Source: an uncultured Collinsella sp. (lineage in GTDB: Bacteria; Actinomycetota; Coriobacteriia; Coriobacteriales; Coriobacteriaceae). Taken from it: DNA of 39,672 bases. Location: the NCBI GenBank assembly GCA_902476475.1, contig CABSDO010000006.1, positions 1-39,672 on the forward strand, in the 5' to 3' direction. The notes under the pieces were generated by a model, which saw only the letters and a program-made list of their open reading frames with translations, searched no databases and had not been told where the DNA came from. Positions within the stretch are counted from its first letter, which is position 1; each line of letters begins with the position of its first letter. Positions 15,363-22,575 of the stretch are shown here, in pieces. The position numbers and the translations under genes are program-made.

Positions 15363-16700
15363 TTAGGAGTTCGCCAGGTAGTGCTTGATCTCCCACTCGG
15401 TGATCGTAGACTCGAACTTATGCCACTCGTCGCGCTTCTTTTTGAGGAAGAAGCTGTGGATGTGCTCGCCGAGGGCATCCTTCATAAACTGCGAGTCCTC
15501 AAACACGTCGAGCGCCTCTTTGAGCGAGCGCGGCAGCGGCGTGTAGCCGGCCTCGACCATCTGACGGTCGGTAAGCTTGAGCGTCTCGGCCGTTGCCTCG
15601 GGCGGGAGCTCCAGCTTGCGCTCGATGCCGTCCAGACCAGCCGCCAGCGTGACGGCGTTGACCAGGTACGGGTTGGCCATGGGGTCGGGGCTGCGAAGCT
15701 CGATGCGCGTGGACAGCTGCTTGCCGGGCTTGTAGACCGGGATGCGGACCATGCTCGCGCGGTTGCGCAGGCCCCACGTGGCGTACTGCGGCACGGAGTC
15801 GCCGCCCGTGGTGATGCGCTTGTACGAGTTGACCGTGGGGTTGGTGATGGCGCTAATCTCGCGCGCGTGCGCCAGGATGCCGGCCATGTAGTGCTTGGCG
15901 ACGTCGGAGAGATGGTACTTCTCGTCGTCCTCTCCCCAAAAGACGTTGTTGCCGTCGTGGTCGAACAGCGACTGGCACAGGAACATAGCGCTGCCATCCT
16001 CGCCCGCCAGCGGCTTGGGCATAAAGGAGGCGTGGCAACCGCTCTCGTAGGCCTGCTGCTTAATGATGAGCTTTGCCGTGGTGATGGCGTCGGACATGCT
16101 TAAGGCCTCGGCATGGCGCAGGCTCATGCCGTGCTGCGAGCGGCCGGCGGCGTGGAAGGTGTACTCCACGGGCACGGACATCTTCTCGAGCGTGAGGACC
16201 GTGTTGCGGCGCAGGTCGCGGGCGGCATCGCTTACCGAAAGGTCAAAGTAGCCCACGTTGTCGAGCGGCTCGGGGGTGTGCTCGTCGGGGAAGTAGTAAT
16301 ACTCCAGCTCGGCGCCCACGTTGAGCAGATAGCCAGCTTTCTCGGCCTTGCGGAACATGCGGCGCAGGGCATCGCGCGGGTCGCCGGCAAACGGCTTGCG
16401 ATCGGGGGTGCACACGTCGCAGAACACGCGGGCGACGCCGTTGTGGCTCGGGCGCCACGGCAAAATCTGGAAGGTCGAAGCATCGGGAAACGCCAGCATA
16501 TCGGCTTCCTCGGGCGTGGCAAAGCCCTCGATGGCGGAGCCGTCAAAGCCAATACCCTCCTCAAAAGCGACCTCGAGGTCCTCGGGGCTAATGGCAAAGT
16601 TCTTGAGGCGGCCGAGAATGTCGACAAACCACAGACGCACAAAGCGGATGTCGCGCTGCTCTACGGAGCGGAGTACGTAATCGATGTTCTGCTGGTTCAT
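15363..16700 (-). CDS. GSI-type glutamine synthetase-like protein with altered metal site
   Basis: 445 residues, the length of the Bacillus-type GSI (444) without the adenylylation insert. Overall family match is clear: GFDGSAIEGF (51-60), AELEYYYF (Glu131, Glu133), FMPKPL, NPTVNSYKR, NRASMVRIP, IELRSPDPMANPYL (Glu334). But residues that bind the two metals and close the active site differ from the family: Ala184 and Gly191 stand where the two Glu of HHEVAPGQHE should be, Phe240 where the His of GSGMH should be, and the flap Glu of PGYEAP is replaced within GGDSVPQ (301-305). Glutamine synthesis by the usual mechanism is therefore doubtful; a divergent ligase or a regulatory pseudo-enzyme are alternatives. 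Start ATG 16700 with GGGGAG upstream. First gene of an operon with the regulator. Confidence 0.85.
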   Translation of the reverse strand: MNQQNIDYVLRSVEQRDIRFVRLWFVDILGRLKNFAISPEDLEVAFEEGIGFDGSAIEGFATPEEADMLAFPDASTFQILPWRPSHNGVARVFCDVCTPDRKPFAGDPRDALRRMFRKAEKAGYLLNVGAELEYYYFPDEHTPEPLDNVGYFDLSVSDAARDLRRNTVLTLEKMSVPVEYTFHAAGRSQHGMSLRHAEALSMSDAITTAKLIIKQQAYESGCHASFMPKPLAGEDGSAMFLCQSLFDHDGNNVFWGEDDEKYHLSDVAKHYMAGILAHAREISAITNPTVNSYKRITTGGDSVPQYATWGLRNRASMVRIPVYKPGKQLSTRIELRSPDPMANPYLVNAVTLAAGLDGIERKLELPPEATAETLKLTDRQMVEAGYTPLPRSLKEALDVFEDSQFMKDALGEHIHSFFLKKKRDEWHKFESTITEWEIKHYLANS

Positions 16701-16765
16701 GTCGCTCCCCTTTCTTTCGGGCGGGTTTCGACTGGTCTATATCGCAGATACTATCGCAGAAAAAT

Positions 16766-16781
16766 GTTTCCGCAGGGTTAA
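16766..16781 (-). promoter_or_regulatory. Candidate GlnR-type box upstream of the glutamine synthetase-like gene
   Basis: On the minus strand TTAAC-6nt-GAAAC (16766-16781) fits one half of the actinobacterial GlnR box (gTnAC-n6-GAAAC), 66 nt before the start codon. A direct repeat CTGCGATA (16740-16747 and 16752-16759, minus strand) lies between box and gene. The full four-element box is not present, so this is tentative. Confidence 0.35.
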
Positions 16782-16834
16782 AGCGTATCAAGCGCTCAAA
16801 AAACGTGTGCGAACAGGCAGTTGCGAACGAGCGG

Positions 16835-17206
16835 CTAGCGTTCAGATTCGGAGACAATTTGTCTACAGGCTCGTTCCAGCGTAGGGAACTCCATCGTCAC
16901 CGCATCCCAAACAACCGAGCGGTCGACATTGCCGTAATCATGCGCAAGATAATTTCTCATGCCGACAATTCCACGCCATTCGATTTCGGGATGAAGCCGC
17001 TGCGAGCGTTCCGACAATTTGCCCGCTTCTTCCGTCACCCTAAGCGCACACATCAAAAGGGAGTCCGCCAACGCCCTCGTCCGTACGTCATTCGCATGCA
17101 GAAACTGGTCCTCGGTGATATCAAAAGCCTTGATGCGCTCGTTCGTTTCGGAGATGGCCTCCAAAACCTCTTGGGCGCGGAGACCGTCTGACTTACGCGC
17201 GATCAT
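16835..17206 (-). CDS. hepT: HEPN-domain toxin (HepT/DUF86-like)
   Basis: 123 helical residues with the HEPN ribonuclease motif R84-NYLA-H89-DY (Rx4-6H followed by Tyr), as in HepT toxins of the HepT/MntA system. HepT cleaves RNA; its partner MntA neutralises it by adding AMP to the Tyr of this motif. Start ATG 17206 with AAGGAG, overlapping the partner gene's end by 14 bp. Placed downstream of the nucleotidyltransferase, as in known pairs. No terminator is obvious in the 134 nt before the glutamine synthetase-like gene start. Confidence 0.85.
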   Translation of the reverse strand: MIARKSDGLRAQEVLEAISETNERIKAFDITEDQFLHANDVRTRALADSLLMCALRVTEEAGKLSERSQRLHPEIEWRGIVGMRNYLAHDYGNVDRSVVWDAVTMEFPTLERACRQIVSESER

Positions 17207-17687
17207 AAAGGATCACTCCTTCGCGCTCAATTACCGCGGCAAGATCGCCATCAAGATGATCACTAGAGACAAGGTCAACCTGCCTCCCGGTTTCTTTGCG
17301 AACCGCCTCGCCAAACGCCGACAACGCGAAAAGACCAAAGCCCTGCTCGCGATCGACTTCGAGACGCAAGTCAATATCACTATCGACATGTGCCTCGCCC
17401 CGGGCATACGAACCAAAAAGAATCACGGTTTTGATGGCGGGAATCGTGCTGGCTGCCTCGCGGACGGCGGACTCGATCCGAGCAATATCCAAAATGTCTG
17501 CGGCGACGTTTTCGCTCGCAGAGCTTTTACCAAGTGAAGGAACAAACGGCAGAGAGCGCTCGCGCAGCATCTGCCTCATAAACATATTGACCGCAACAGA
17601 CGAAGTCATACCAAGCTCTTCGCACAGCTCGGCAAATGAGTCTTTAATTGACGAGTCCACTCGCACACTCAGCACAGACGCAGCCAT
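17193..17687 (-). CDS. mntA: MntA-type nucleotidyltransferase antitoxin with N-terminal ribbon-helix-helix domain
   Basis: 164 residues in two parts. Residues 1-45 (VLSVRVDSSIKDSFAELCEELGMTSSVAVNMFMRQML) are a RelB/DinJ-like ribbon-helix-helix DNA-binding domain. Residues ~65-164 are a minimal nucleotidyltransferase with GSYARG (92-97), SDIDL (Asp104, Asp106) and a third Asp138 in QVDLV; this set is what MntA needs to transfer AMP to HepT. Ordinary MntA has no DNA-binding domain, so this fusion could both modify the toxin and repress the operon. Start ATG 17687 is behind AGGAGG. The gene overlaps hepT. Confidence 0.85.
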   Translation of the reverse strand: MAASVLSVRVDSSIKDSFAELCEELGMTSSVAVNMFMRQMLRERSLPFVPSLGKSSASENVAADILDIARIESAVREAASTIPAIKTVILFGSYARGEAHVDSDIDLRLEVDREQGFGLFALSAFGEAVRKETGRQVDLVSSDHLDGDLAAVIEREGVILYDRA

Positions 17688-17697
17688 GGATACCTCC

Positions 17698-17727
17698 TGT
17701 ATGACATTGTCTATATATTATCATACA
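17698..17727. promoter_or_regulatory. Candidate operator/promoter of the mntA-hepT pair
   Basis: Inverted repeat TGTATGA (17698-17704) / TCATACA (17721-17727) with a 16-nt AT-rich spacer containing -10-like sequences, directly upstream of the ribosome site. Placement suits auto-repression by the ribbon-helix-helix domain. Confidence 0.45.
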
Positions 17728-17729
17728 GA

Positions 17730-18752
17730 CTAGCGCGAGGTCGAGGCGCGGTGTTCGATGTGGCCGGGGATCTCGATGCGTTTGGGCGCCAGCTTTGCGG
17801 CCTCGCCCACGGTGGTGGTAACGACGTCGATGCGCTCGGACAGGCGCTCGACCACGCGCTTGGCGATGGTAAGGGTGTCTTGCGCGGCCGTGGTCACACC
17901 GCCAAAGAGCACGTGGTTCCAGGGATAATCGTCAAATGTCGCGATCTTAAGACCAGCCGGCAGCGAGGGACCAAGCTGCGCCAGCGCCTCGGTCAAACGC
18001 AGGAAGACCAGGCCGTTGACGGCAATGAGGCCGAGCTTTTTGCCGGCATAGTCGCGGACGGTCTCGTCCAAGCGACCGACGCCCGTGGCGCCCCCGTCGG
18101 CCAGGGTGACGACCTCGCCCGCAAGGCCGCGGTGCGAAAGCTCGTCAGTAAAGGCCTTGGCGCGCTCGCGACGGACGGGGCTGTCGTCGCTTGCCTCGGT
18201 GAGCAGGCACAGGCGCTCGCTGCCAGCGGCGACCAAGGCGTCTACCAAGCCGGTGACCAGCTCACGGTTGTTAGACGTCACCAAGTCGATGCCGCCGTCG
18301 GCAACATCGCGGTCGAGCAGCACAACGGGCAAGCGTCCCGCGGCAGCGGCGATGGCCTCGTCATTACCTCCGCAGGTGTTGACGACCAGGCCGTCCGCGC
18401 CGGCATCGATAAGTCTGGTGAGCGACTCTGCTTCCTTAGCGGGATCGTTGCCGCTAATGGCCGTCATAAGCGAGCAGCCGCGCGCGGCGGCGCTGGCGGA
18501 AAGTCCTTCGAGCATGGCGCTCGAGAATGGGTTGGCGATGTCGGCCAAGATCACGCCGATGAGATTGGTGCGCGAGCTGCGCAGATTGCGCGCAGCGGCA
18601 CGCGGGCGATAGCCGGTGCGCTCGATGACCTCGGCAATGCGGGCACGGGTCTCCTCGGTCATTTGCCCGGGGCGGTTGTTGAGATAGCGCGAGACCGTGG
18701 CCGGACTCACGCCCGCCTCGACGGCAATGTCCTTGATTCTCATCTGCGCCAT
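17730..18752 (-). CDS. LacI-family transcriptional regulator
   Basis: 340 residues from ATG 18752. The N-terminal helix-turn-helix IKDIAVEAGVSPATVSRYLN and hinge region AAARNLRSSRTNLIGVIL are standard; the remainder is a periplasmic-binding-protein-like sensor domain (DIANPFSSAMLEGL, DGLVVNTCGG, DDYPWN). An in-frame ATG at 18800 would add 16 residues; the shorter start fits family N-termini better. No sugar transport or catabolic genes sit beside it, so the ligand is unknown. It ends right against the mntA control region. Confidence 0.9.
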   Translation of the reverse strand: MAQMRIKDIAVEAGVSPATVSRYLNNRPGQMTEETRARIAEVIERTGYRPRAAARNLRSSRTNLIGVILADIANPFSSAMLEGLSASAAARGCSLMTAISGNDPAKEAESLTRLIDAGADGLVVNTCGGNDEAIAAAAGRLPVVLLDRDVADGGIDLVTSNNRELVTGLVDALVAAGSERLCLLTEASDDSPVRRERAKAFTDELSHRGLAGEVVTLADGGATGVGRLDETVRDYAGKKLGLIAVNGLVFLRLTEALAQLGPSLPAGLKIATFDDYPWNHVLFGGVTTAAQDTLTIAKRVVERLSERIDVVTTTVGEAAKLAPKRIEIPGHIEHRASTSR

Positions 18753-18876
18753 AGCGCACCCCGTTTCCCCATTGTCGGCAGCCTGAGCCATTTTAGGCAT
18801 GTTTTAAAAATCTCGGTTGCAAAACGCTGTAGGTGAGCAGCATCGTTTTTGCGTCTCGAGCAGATGCAATGATGGG
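18753..18876 (-). other. Intergenic region between gntR-like and lacI-like genes
   Basis: Contains an imperfect hairpin at 18819-18852 (GCAAAACG / CGTTTTTGC with CTG/CAG inside) followed by an A/T-rich stretch; it may end the gntR-like transcript or be part of the lacI promoter. Nothing firmer is visible. Confidence 0.3.
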
Positions 18877-19569
18877 CTAGATATTCGAGTCTTTAGGCAG
18901 CTCAAAATAGTCGGGATGTAAGGCGATAACCGGGCCCTGCTCCTCGGGCATCAGGTGCAAGTGCGTCTCTGCTAGATAGCTCGCCGCGTCGGTATCGCCC
19001 CTCTTAATGGCCTCGAGAATCCGGCGATGCTGCCGACGAATCGGCTCCCAATCCAAATCCTGCGACACCATACGCAACCAGTTGTATCGCTCAAAATGCG
19101 TATTGACGCTCTTCATCCAATCCCACAACATATGGCGGCCGGCAATCACAAAACACGTCTCATGGAACAGGTTGTCCAGGTCAAAAAAACGACGCGTTTC
19201 GCTATGGTCGAGCGACTCGGACTCGGCAAGAATCTGCTCAAGCCGATGCTTTTGCTCGGGCATGGCAGCAGAGCAGCATTTAATTAGCACGCTTCTCTCG
19301 AGTTTCTCGCGCAAGAAACAGGCGTTCTCAGCGCGCTCCATGCTGATTTTTGAGACATAGGTGCCGCTTTTGGGACGCGTTTCCACCAGCTCCTGCTCAC
19401 GCAGGCGCACAAAGGACTCGCGAATGGGCGTGCGCCCGATTCCCGTCTCCTTTTCCAGACCAATCGCCGAAAGGCGCGTGCCGGGCCTGAGCTCGGCATA
19501 GATGATCTTGGAGCGCAATGCGTTGTATGCCTGATCTTGCAGGCTCTGATAATGCTGGTGTTGTTCCAT
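18877..19569 (-). CDS. GntR-family regulator with FCD ligand domain
   Basis: 230 residues from ATG 19569 (GAGGG upstream). Residues 5-75 are a GntR winged helix (LRSKIIYAELRPGTRLS, GIGRTPIRESFVRL, VETRPKSGTYVSKIS). The helical C-terminal FCD domain has the metal-binding Asp/His pattern DLDNLFHET, RRQHRRILEAI, ETHLHLM. FCD proteins sense small organic acids. It lies downstream of, and co-directional with, the flavin reductase gene and could regulate it. A frame extending to 19938 crosses the terminator and repeat fragment and is rejected. Confidence 0.9.
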   Translation of the reverse strand: MEQHQHYQSLQDQAYNALRSKIIYAELRPGTRLSAIGLEKETGIGRTPIRESFVRLREQELVETRPKSGTYVSKISMERAENACFLREKLERSVLIKCCSAAMPEQKHRLEQILAESESLDHSETRRFFDLDNLFHETCFVIAGRHMLWDWMKSVNTHFERYNWLRMVSQDLDWEPIRRQHRRILEAIKRGDTDAASYLAETHLHLMPEEQGPVIALHPDYFELPKDSNI

Positions 19570-19636
19570 AAAGCCCTCGGATGAAGCCCACGGTTTGTCG
19601 AATATCACCCGTAATACTATCGCATCCCCTATCTCC

Positions 19637-19653
19637 TCAGTTGCGGTGAAATA
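19637..19653. repeat. Half-palindrome fragment of repeat family 2
   Basis: TCAGTTGCGGTGAAATA matches, in inverse orientation, the right arm plus flank of the palindromes at 21843-21909 and 30222-30288 exactly over 17 nt. No partner arm is present. Confidence 0.6.
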
Positions 19654-19686
19654 GGGCGCGCTCGCATCGCCAGGATCACAAGAGCA

Positions 19687-19721
19687 AGCGGCGGCATCCC
19701 GAAATCCGGGACGCCGCCGCT
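19687..19721 (-). terminator. Terminator downstream of the flavin reductase gene
   Basis: 15-bp arms (19687-19701, 19707-19721) with one G-U pair on the minus-strand RNA and a 5-nt loop, 53 nt after the stop. A GGGGGACAGGTGTC motif lies between stop and hairpin. Confidence 0.7.
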
Positions 19722-19774
19722 GTTTTGCTATCGGATGGCGCAGAGACACCTGTCCCCCACGCACAAAGGGTTGA

Positions 19775-21724
19775 CTAGAGCTCGCAGGCAACCTTGTAGC
19801 CATCGCCGATGGCATCGCGGATGTTGCCGCACTTGTTGGCGTCACCCAGCACGTGGGTGGTAACTCCGGCAGCGGCAAGGTCGTCGGCAAGCTTGGTGTT
19901 GGGACGATAGCCCATGGCAAGCACCAGCGTATCGACACCGGTGATGGTGTGGACCTCGCCGTCCTTCTCGTAACTGATAGTGTCCTCGGTAATCTCGGTC
20001 ACCTTGGCCTCGGTCAACACGTGGACGCCCTTGGAGAGCATGCGCGTGATAAGCACCGCGCGACCGGCACCGCCCTCGTTAGCGGCAAGCGTCTTGGTCA
20101 TCTCGATGACGGTAACATCGCGGTTGGCCGGCGACAGATCGTTGACCAGCGGGGCCAGGTAATCGGCCGTCTCGCAGCCAACGGTGCCGCCGCCCACGAT
20201 GACGATCTTCTTGCCCGGGAAAGCCTTGCCACCCAGTAGGTCGTCAGCCGTCATAACCTGCTTAAAGCCCTGCATGAAGGCCGGAGCGATGGGCTCGGCG
20301 CCATAAGCTAGGACAACCTCGTAGCCTGCGTAGTCGCGCTGAATGTCCTCGGCAGTAAGCTCGGTGCCAAAGACGCACTTCACGCCGGCCTCGGCCAGGC
20401 GACGGTACTGATACTTGATCACGCGGGTGAGTTCCTGCTTTGCCGGCGGAACGGCCGCGATACGCATCTCGCCGCCCGGCTCGTCCTGCTTATCCACGAG
20501 CACCACGTTGTGGCCGCGCTTGGCGGCAATGTAGGCTGCCTCCATGCCCGCGGGACCGGCGCCCACAACCAGTACGTTCTTGGCCTCGGCGGCAGGCTCG
20601 TAGCCGGCCTCGTCGCGCTCCACGTCCGGGTTGACGGTGCAGGAGATGCGCTTGCCAAACATAATGCCGTTCAAGCAGCGCAGGCAGCCAATGCAGGGGC
20701 GGATGTCGTCGGCGTTGCCGGCAGCGGCCTTGTTGCAGAACTCGGCATCGCACAGATTGGCGCGGCCCATCATGCAGATGTCGGCGGCACCGTCCTCGAT
20801 CAGCTCCTCGGCAATCCAGGCCTCGTTAATGCGGCCGACGGTGGCGACGGGAATGTTGACGTGCTTTTTGATCTCGCGCGAGCAGGCGGCGTGCGAGGCC
20901 TGCTGGGTACCGGCGGCGGGAATTGCGGAGCCGCGCTTGATGGTGGTGCCGCCCGACACATGAATCATGTCGACGCCGGCCTTCTCCAGACGACGCGAGA
21001 CATAAATCATGTCGTTGAGGGTCAGGCCGCCATCGGTGTACTCATCGCCCGAGATGCGGACGTCGATGATAAAGTCCTTGCCGCAGCGCTCACGAATCTC
21101 GGCGATGACCTCGAGCAGGAAGCGCATACGGGCGTCGAGCGAGCCGCCGTACTCGTCGGTGCGCTTGTTGTAGAGCGGAGTCAAAAAGCCGCCGAGCATG
21201 CCGTGGGCGTGCGCCGCATGGACTTCGACGCCATCGACGCCAGCCTTCTGCATACGCACGGCAGCGTCGCCAAATTGGTGCGTAAGCTCGTGAATCTCAT
21301 CGACCGTGATGGGGCGCGGTGCCTCGCGGGCATAAGACGGGCCCACAAAGGACGGAGCAATCAGGCGCGGTGTGCCCGGGATGTTAAAGGCCATGTAGGC
21401 GGGGTGGAAGAGCTGCGGCATGATCTTGCAGCCGTACTCGTGGACGGCCGTGGCGAGCTTTTCCCAACCGGGGATAAACGTGTCGTCGTAGCAGCACATG
21501 TCACCTGGCAGATAGGTATAGGTGGGCTCGACCGTCACGACCTCGGTAATGATGAGGCCAACGCCGCCCTTGGCGCGGGCACGGTAATGATCGACCAAAT
21601 CGTCGGTCACATAGCCATGATCGGCCAGGTTCGTGGACACCGGCGGCATAAAGACGCGGTTCTTGACCTCGGTCGTACCGACCTTGATTGGGCTAAAGAG
21701 CATCGGGTAGGCGGATGACTCCAT
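19775..21724 (-). CDS. Fe-S flavin oxidoreductase, old yellow enzyme/2,4-dienoyl-CoA reductase type
   Basis: 649 residues. An N-terminal TIM barrel of the old yellow enzyme family binds FMN (PMLFSPIKVGTTEVKNRVFM; VHAAHAHGMLGGFLTP near 168-183; NKRTDEYGGS). A 4Fe-4S motif CX2CX2CX11C at 344-362 follows, then FAD and NAD(P) dinucleotide folds (GAGPAG near 388, IVGGGTVG near 509). Relatives reduce activated C=C bonds: dienoyl-CoA, bile-acid enones (BaiCD/BaiH), daidzein, and drugs. The Tyr found in the HGAHGYL motif of many relatives is not at the same place. Start MESSAYPM (ATG 21724) has GAAAGGAG upstream. Substrate unknown; the downstream GntR/FCD gene may respond to it. Confidence 0.88.
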   Translation of the reverse strand: MESSAYPMLFSPIKVGTTEVKNRVFMPPVSTNLADHGYVTDDLVDHYRARAKGGVGLIITEVVTVEPTYTYLPGDMCCYDDTFIPGWEKLATAVHEYGCKIMPQLFHPAYMAFNIPGTPRLIAPSFVGPSYAREAPRPITVDEIHELTHQFGDAAVRMQKAGVDGVEVHAAHAHGMLGGFLTPLYNKRTDEYGGSLDARMRFLLEVIAEIRERCGKDFIIDVRISGDEYTDGGLTLNDMIYVSRRLEKAGVDMIHVSGGTTIKRGSAIPAAGTQQASHAACSREIKKHVNIPVATVGRINEAWIAEELIEDGAADICMMGRANLCDAEFCNKAAAGNADDIRPCIGCLRCLNGIMFGKRISCTVNPDVERDEAGYEPAAEAKNVLVVGAGPAGMEAAYIAAKRGHNVVLVDKQDEPGGEMRIAAVPPAKQELTRVIKYQYRRLAEAGVKCVFGTELTAEDIQRDYAGYEVVLAYGAEPIAPAFMQGFKQVMTADDLLGGKAFPGKKIVIVGGGTVGCETADYLAPLVNDLSPANRDVTVIEMTKTLAANEGGAGRAVLITRMLSKGVHVLTEAKVTEITEDTISYEKDGEVHTITGVDTLVLAMGYRPNTKLADDLAAAGVTTHVLGDANKCGNIRDAIGDGYKVACEL

Positions 21725-21972
21725 ACAGGGCTCCTTTCGTTTGGGCCGCTCGGCGGCAGTTGCTAACGTACCTATCGTATCAGTATCCGCCGCATTCGCA
21801 CTCGCTCGCACTCCCCACCTTCAATCCCGACCCTCACAAAAAAGTTGCGGTAGAATACGAAGTAGATGAGGCTTTTGACAGGCAAAACAGTCCGTATTTC
21901 ACCGCAACTGATGGGCGGGGTGGAATTGAGGGCTCAGATAGTCAGTCACGCCCTCATCCGCCACTCCCTCAC
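21725..21972. other. Intergenic region between the flavin reductase and kdpC
   Basis: Holds the palindrome at 21843-21909 and, between it and 21725, the promoter side of the flavin reductase gene, where I see no consensus hexamers. No gene. Confidence 0.5.
21843..21909 (-). repeat. Long palindrome, family 2 copy A; probable terminator of kdpFABC
   Basis: 19-nt arms (21843-21861, 21891-21909) with three mismatches and a 29-nt loop. On the minus strand it ends in CAACTTTTTT, a good U-run, 64 nt after the kdpC stop. Nearly identical, loop included, to 30222-30288. Confidence 0.8.
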
Positions 21973-22563
21973 CTACAGCGCGCCGTCCAGCATAAGGTTC
22001 ACCTTGAGCACGTTGACCGTGGGCTCGCCGAAGACGCCCAGGAATCGGCCTTTGGTGCACTGGGCGATGATCTCGCGCACCTCACCTTCGCTCTTGCCCG
22101 TGGCCTTGGCAAGGCGCGGGACCTGGTACTCGGCGGCATCCGGAGAGATCTCCGGGTCGAGGCCGGACCCCGAACACGTCACCAGGTCGACGGGCACAGC
22201 GTCCATATCGGCATCGGGGTTAGCGGCGCGGATCTTCTCGACGCGCGCGTCCACAAGCTGTCGGTACTCCTCACTCGCCGGAGACAAATTGGACGGAGCG
22301 CCGTAGGCCATGGGCTCGCCGTCGTCGCCTTCGACAATTGACACGTTCTGGATGCGGCCCCACATATGGCCCTCATCCTCGAAGTTCTGGCCGATGAGCT
22401 CGGAGCCCACAACCTTGCCGTCGACCTTGATGAGCGAACCGTTCGCCTGGTACGGAAACGCAAGCTGCGCGATGCCGGTCACGACGAGCGTATAGCCCAG
22501 GCCGCAGACAACGGTAAACAGCGCGAACACGCCCAGTGCGCGCGATGCAACACCTTTGAACAT
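21973..22563 (-). CDS. kdpC: Potassium-transporting ATPase subunit KdpC
   Basis: 196 residues: one N-terminal membrane helix (LGVFALFTVVCGLGYTLVVTG) and a soluble domain with the family motif CSGSGLDPEISPDAAEYQV. KdpC stabilises the KdpFABC pump and aids K+ or nucleotide affinity. Start ATG 22563 follows GGAGG; stop of kdpB is 12 nt upstream. Last gene of the operon, with the palindrome at 21843-21909 downstream. Confidence 0.95.
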   Translation of the reverse strand: MFKGVASRALGVFALFTVVCGLGYTLVVTGIAQLAFPYQANGSLIKVDGKVVGSELIGQNFEDEGHMWGRIQNVSIVEGDDGEPMAYGAPSNLSPASEEYRQLVDARVEKIRAANPDADMDAVPVDLVTCSGSGLDPEISPDAAEYQVPRLAKATGKSEGEVREIIAQCTKGRFLGVFGEPTVNVLKVNLMLDGAL

Positions 22564-22575
22564 ACAAACCTCCAC

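Noticed and set aside
19570..19938. Extension of the GntR gene to 19938
   Set aside because: The extension crosses a terminator, the repeat fragment and the end of the next gene; the 230-residue product is the normal family size.
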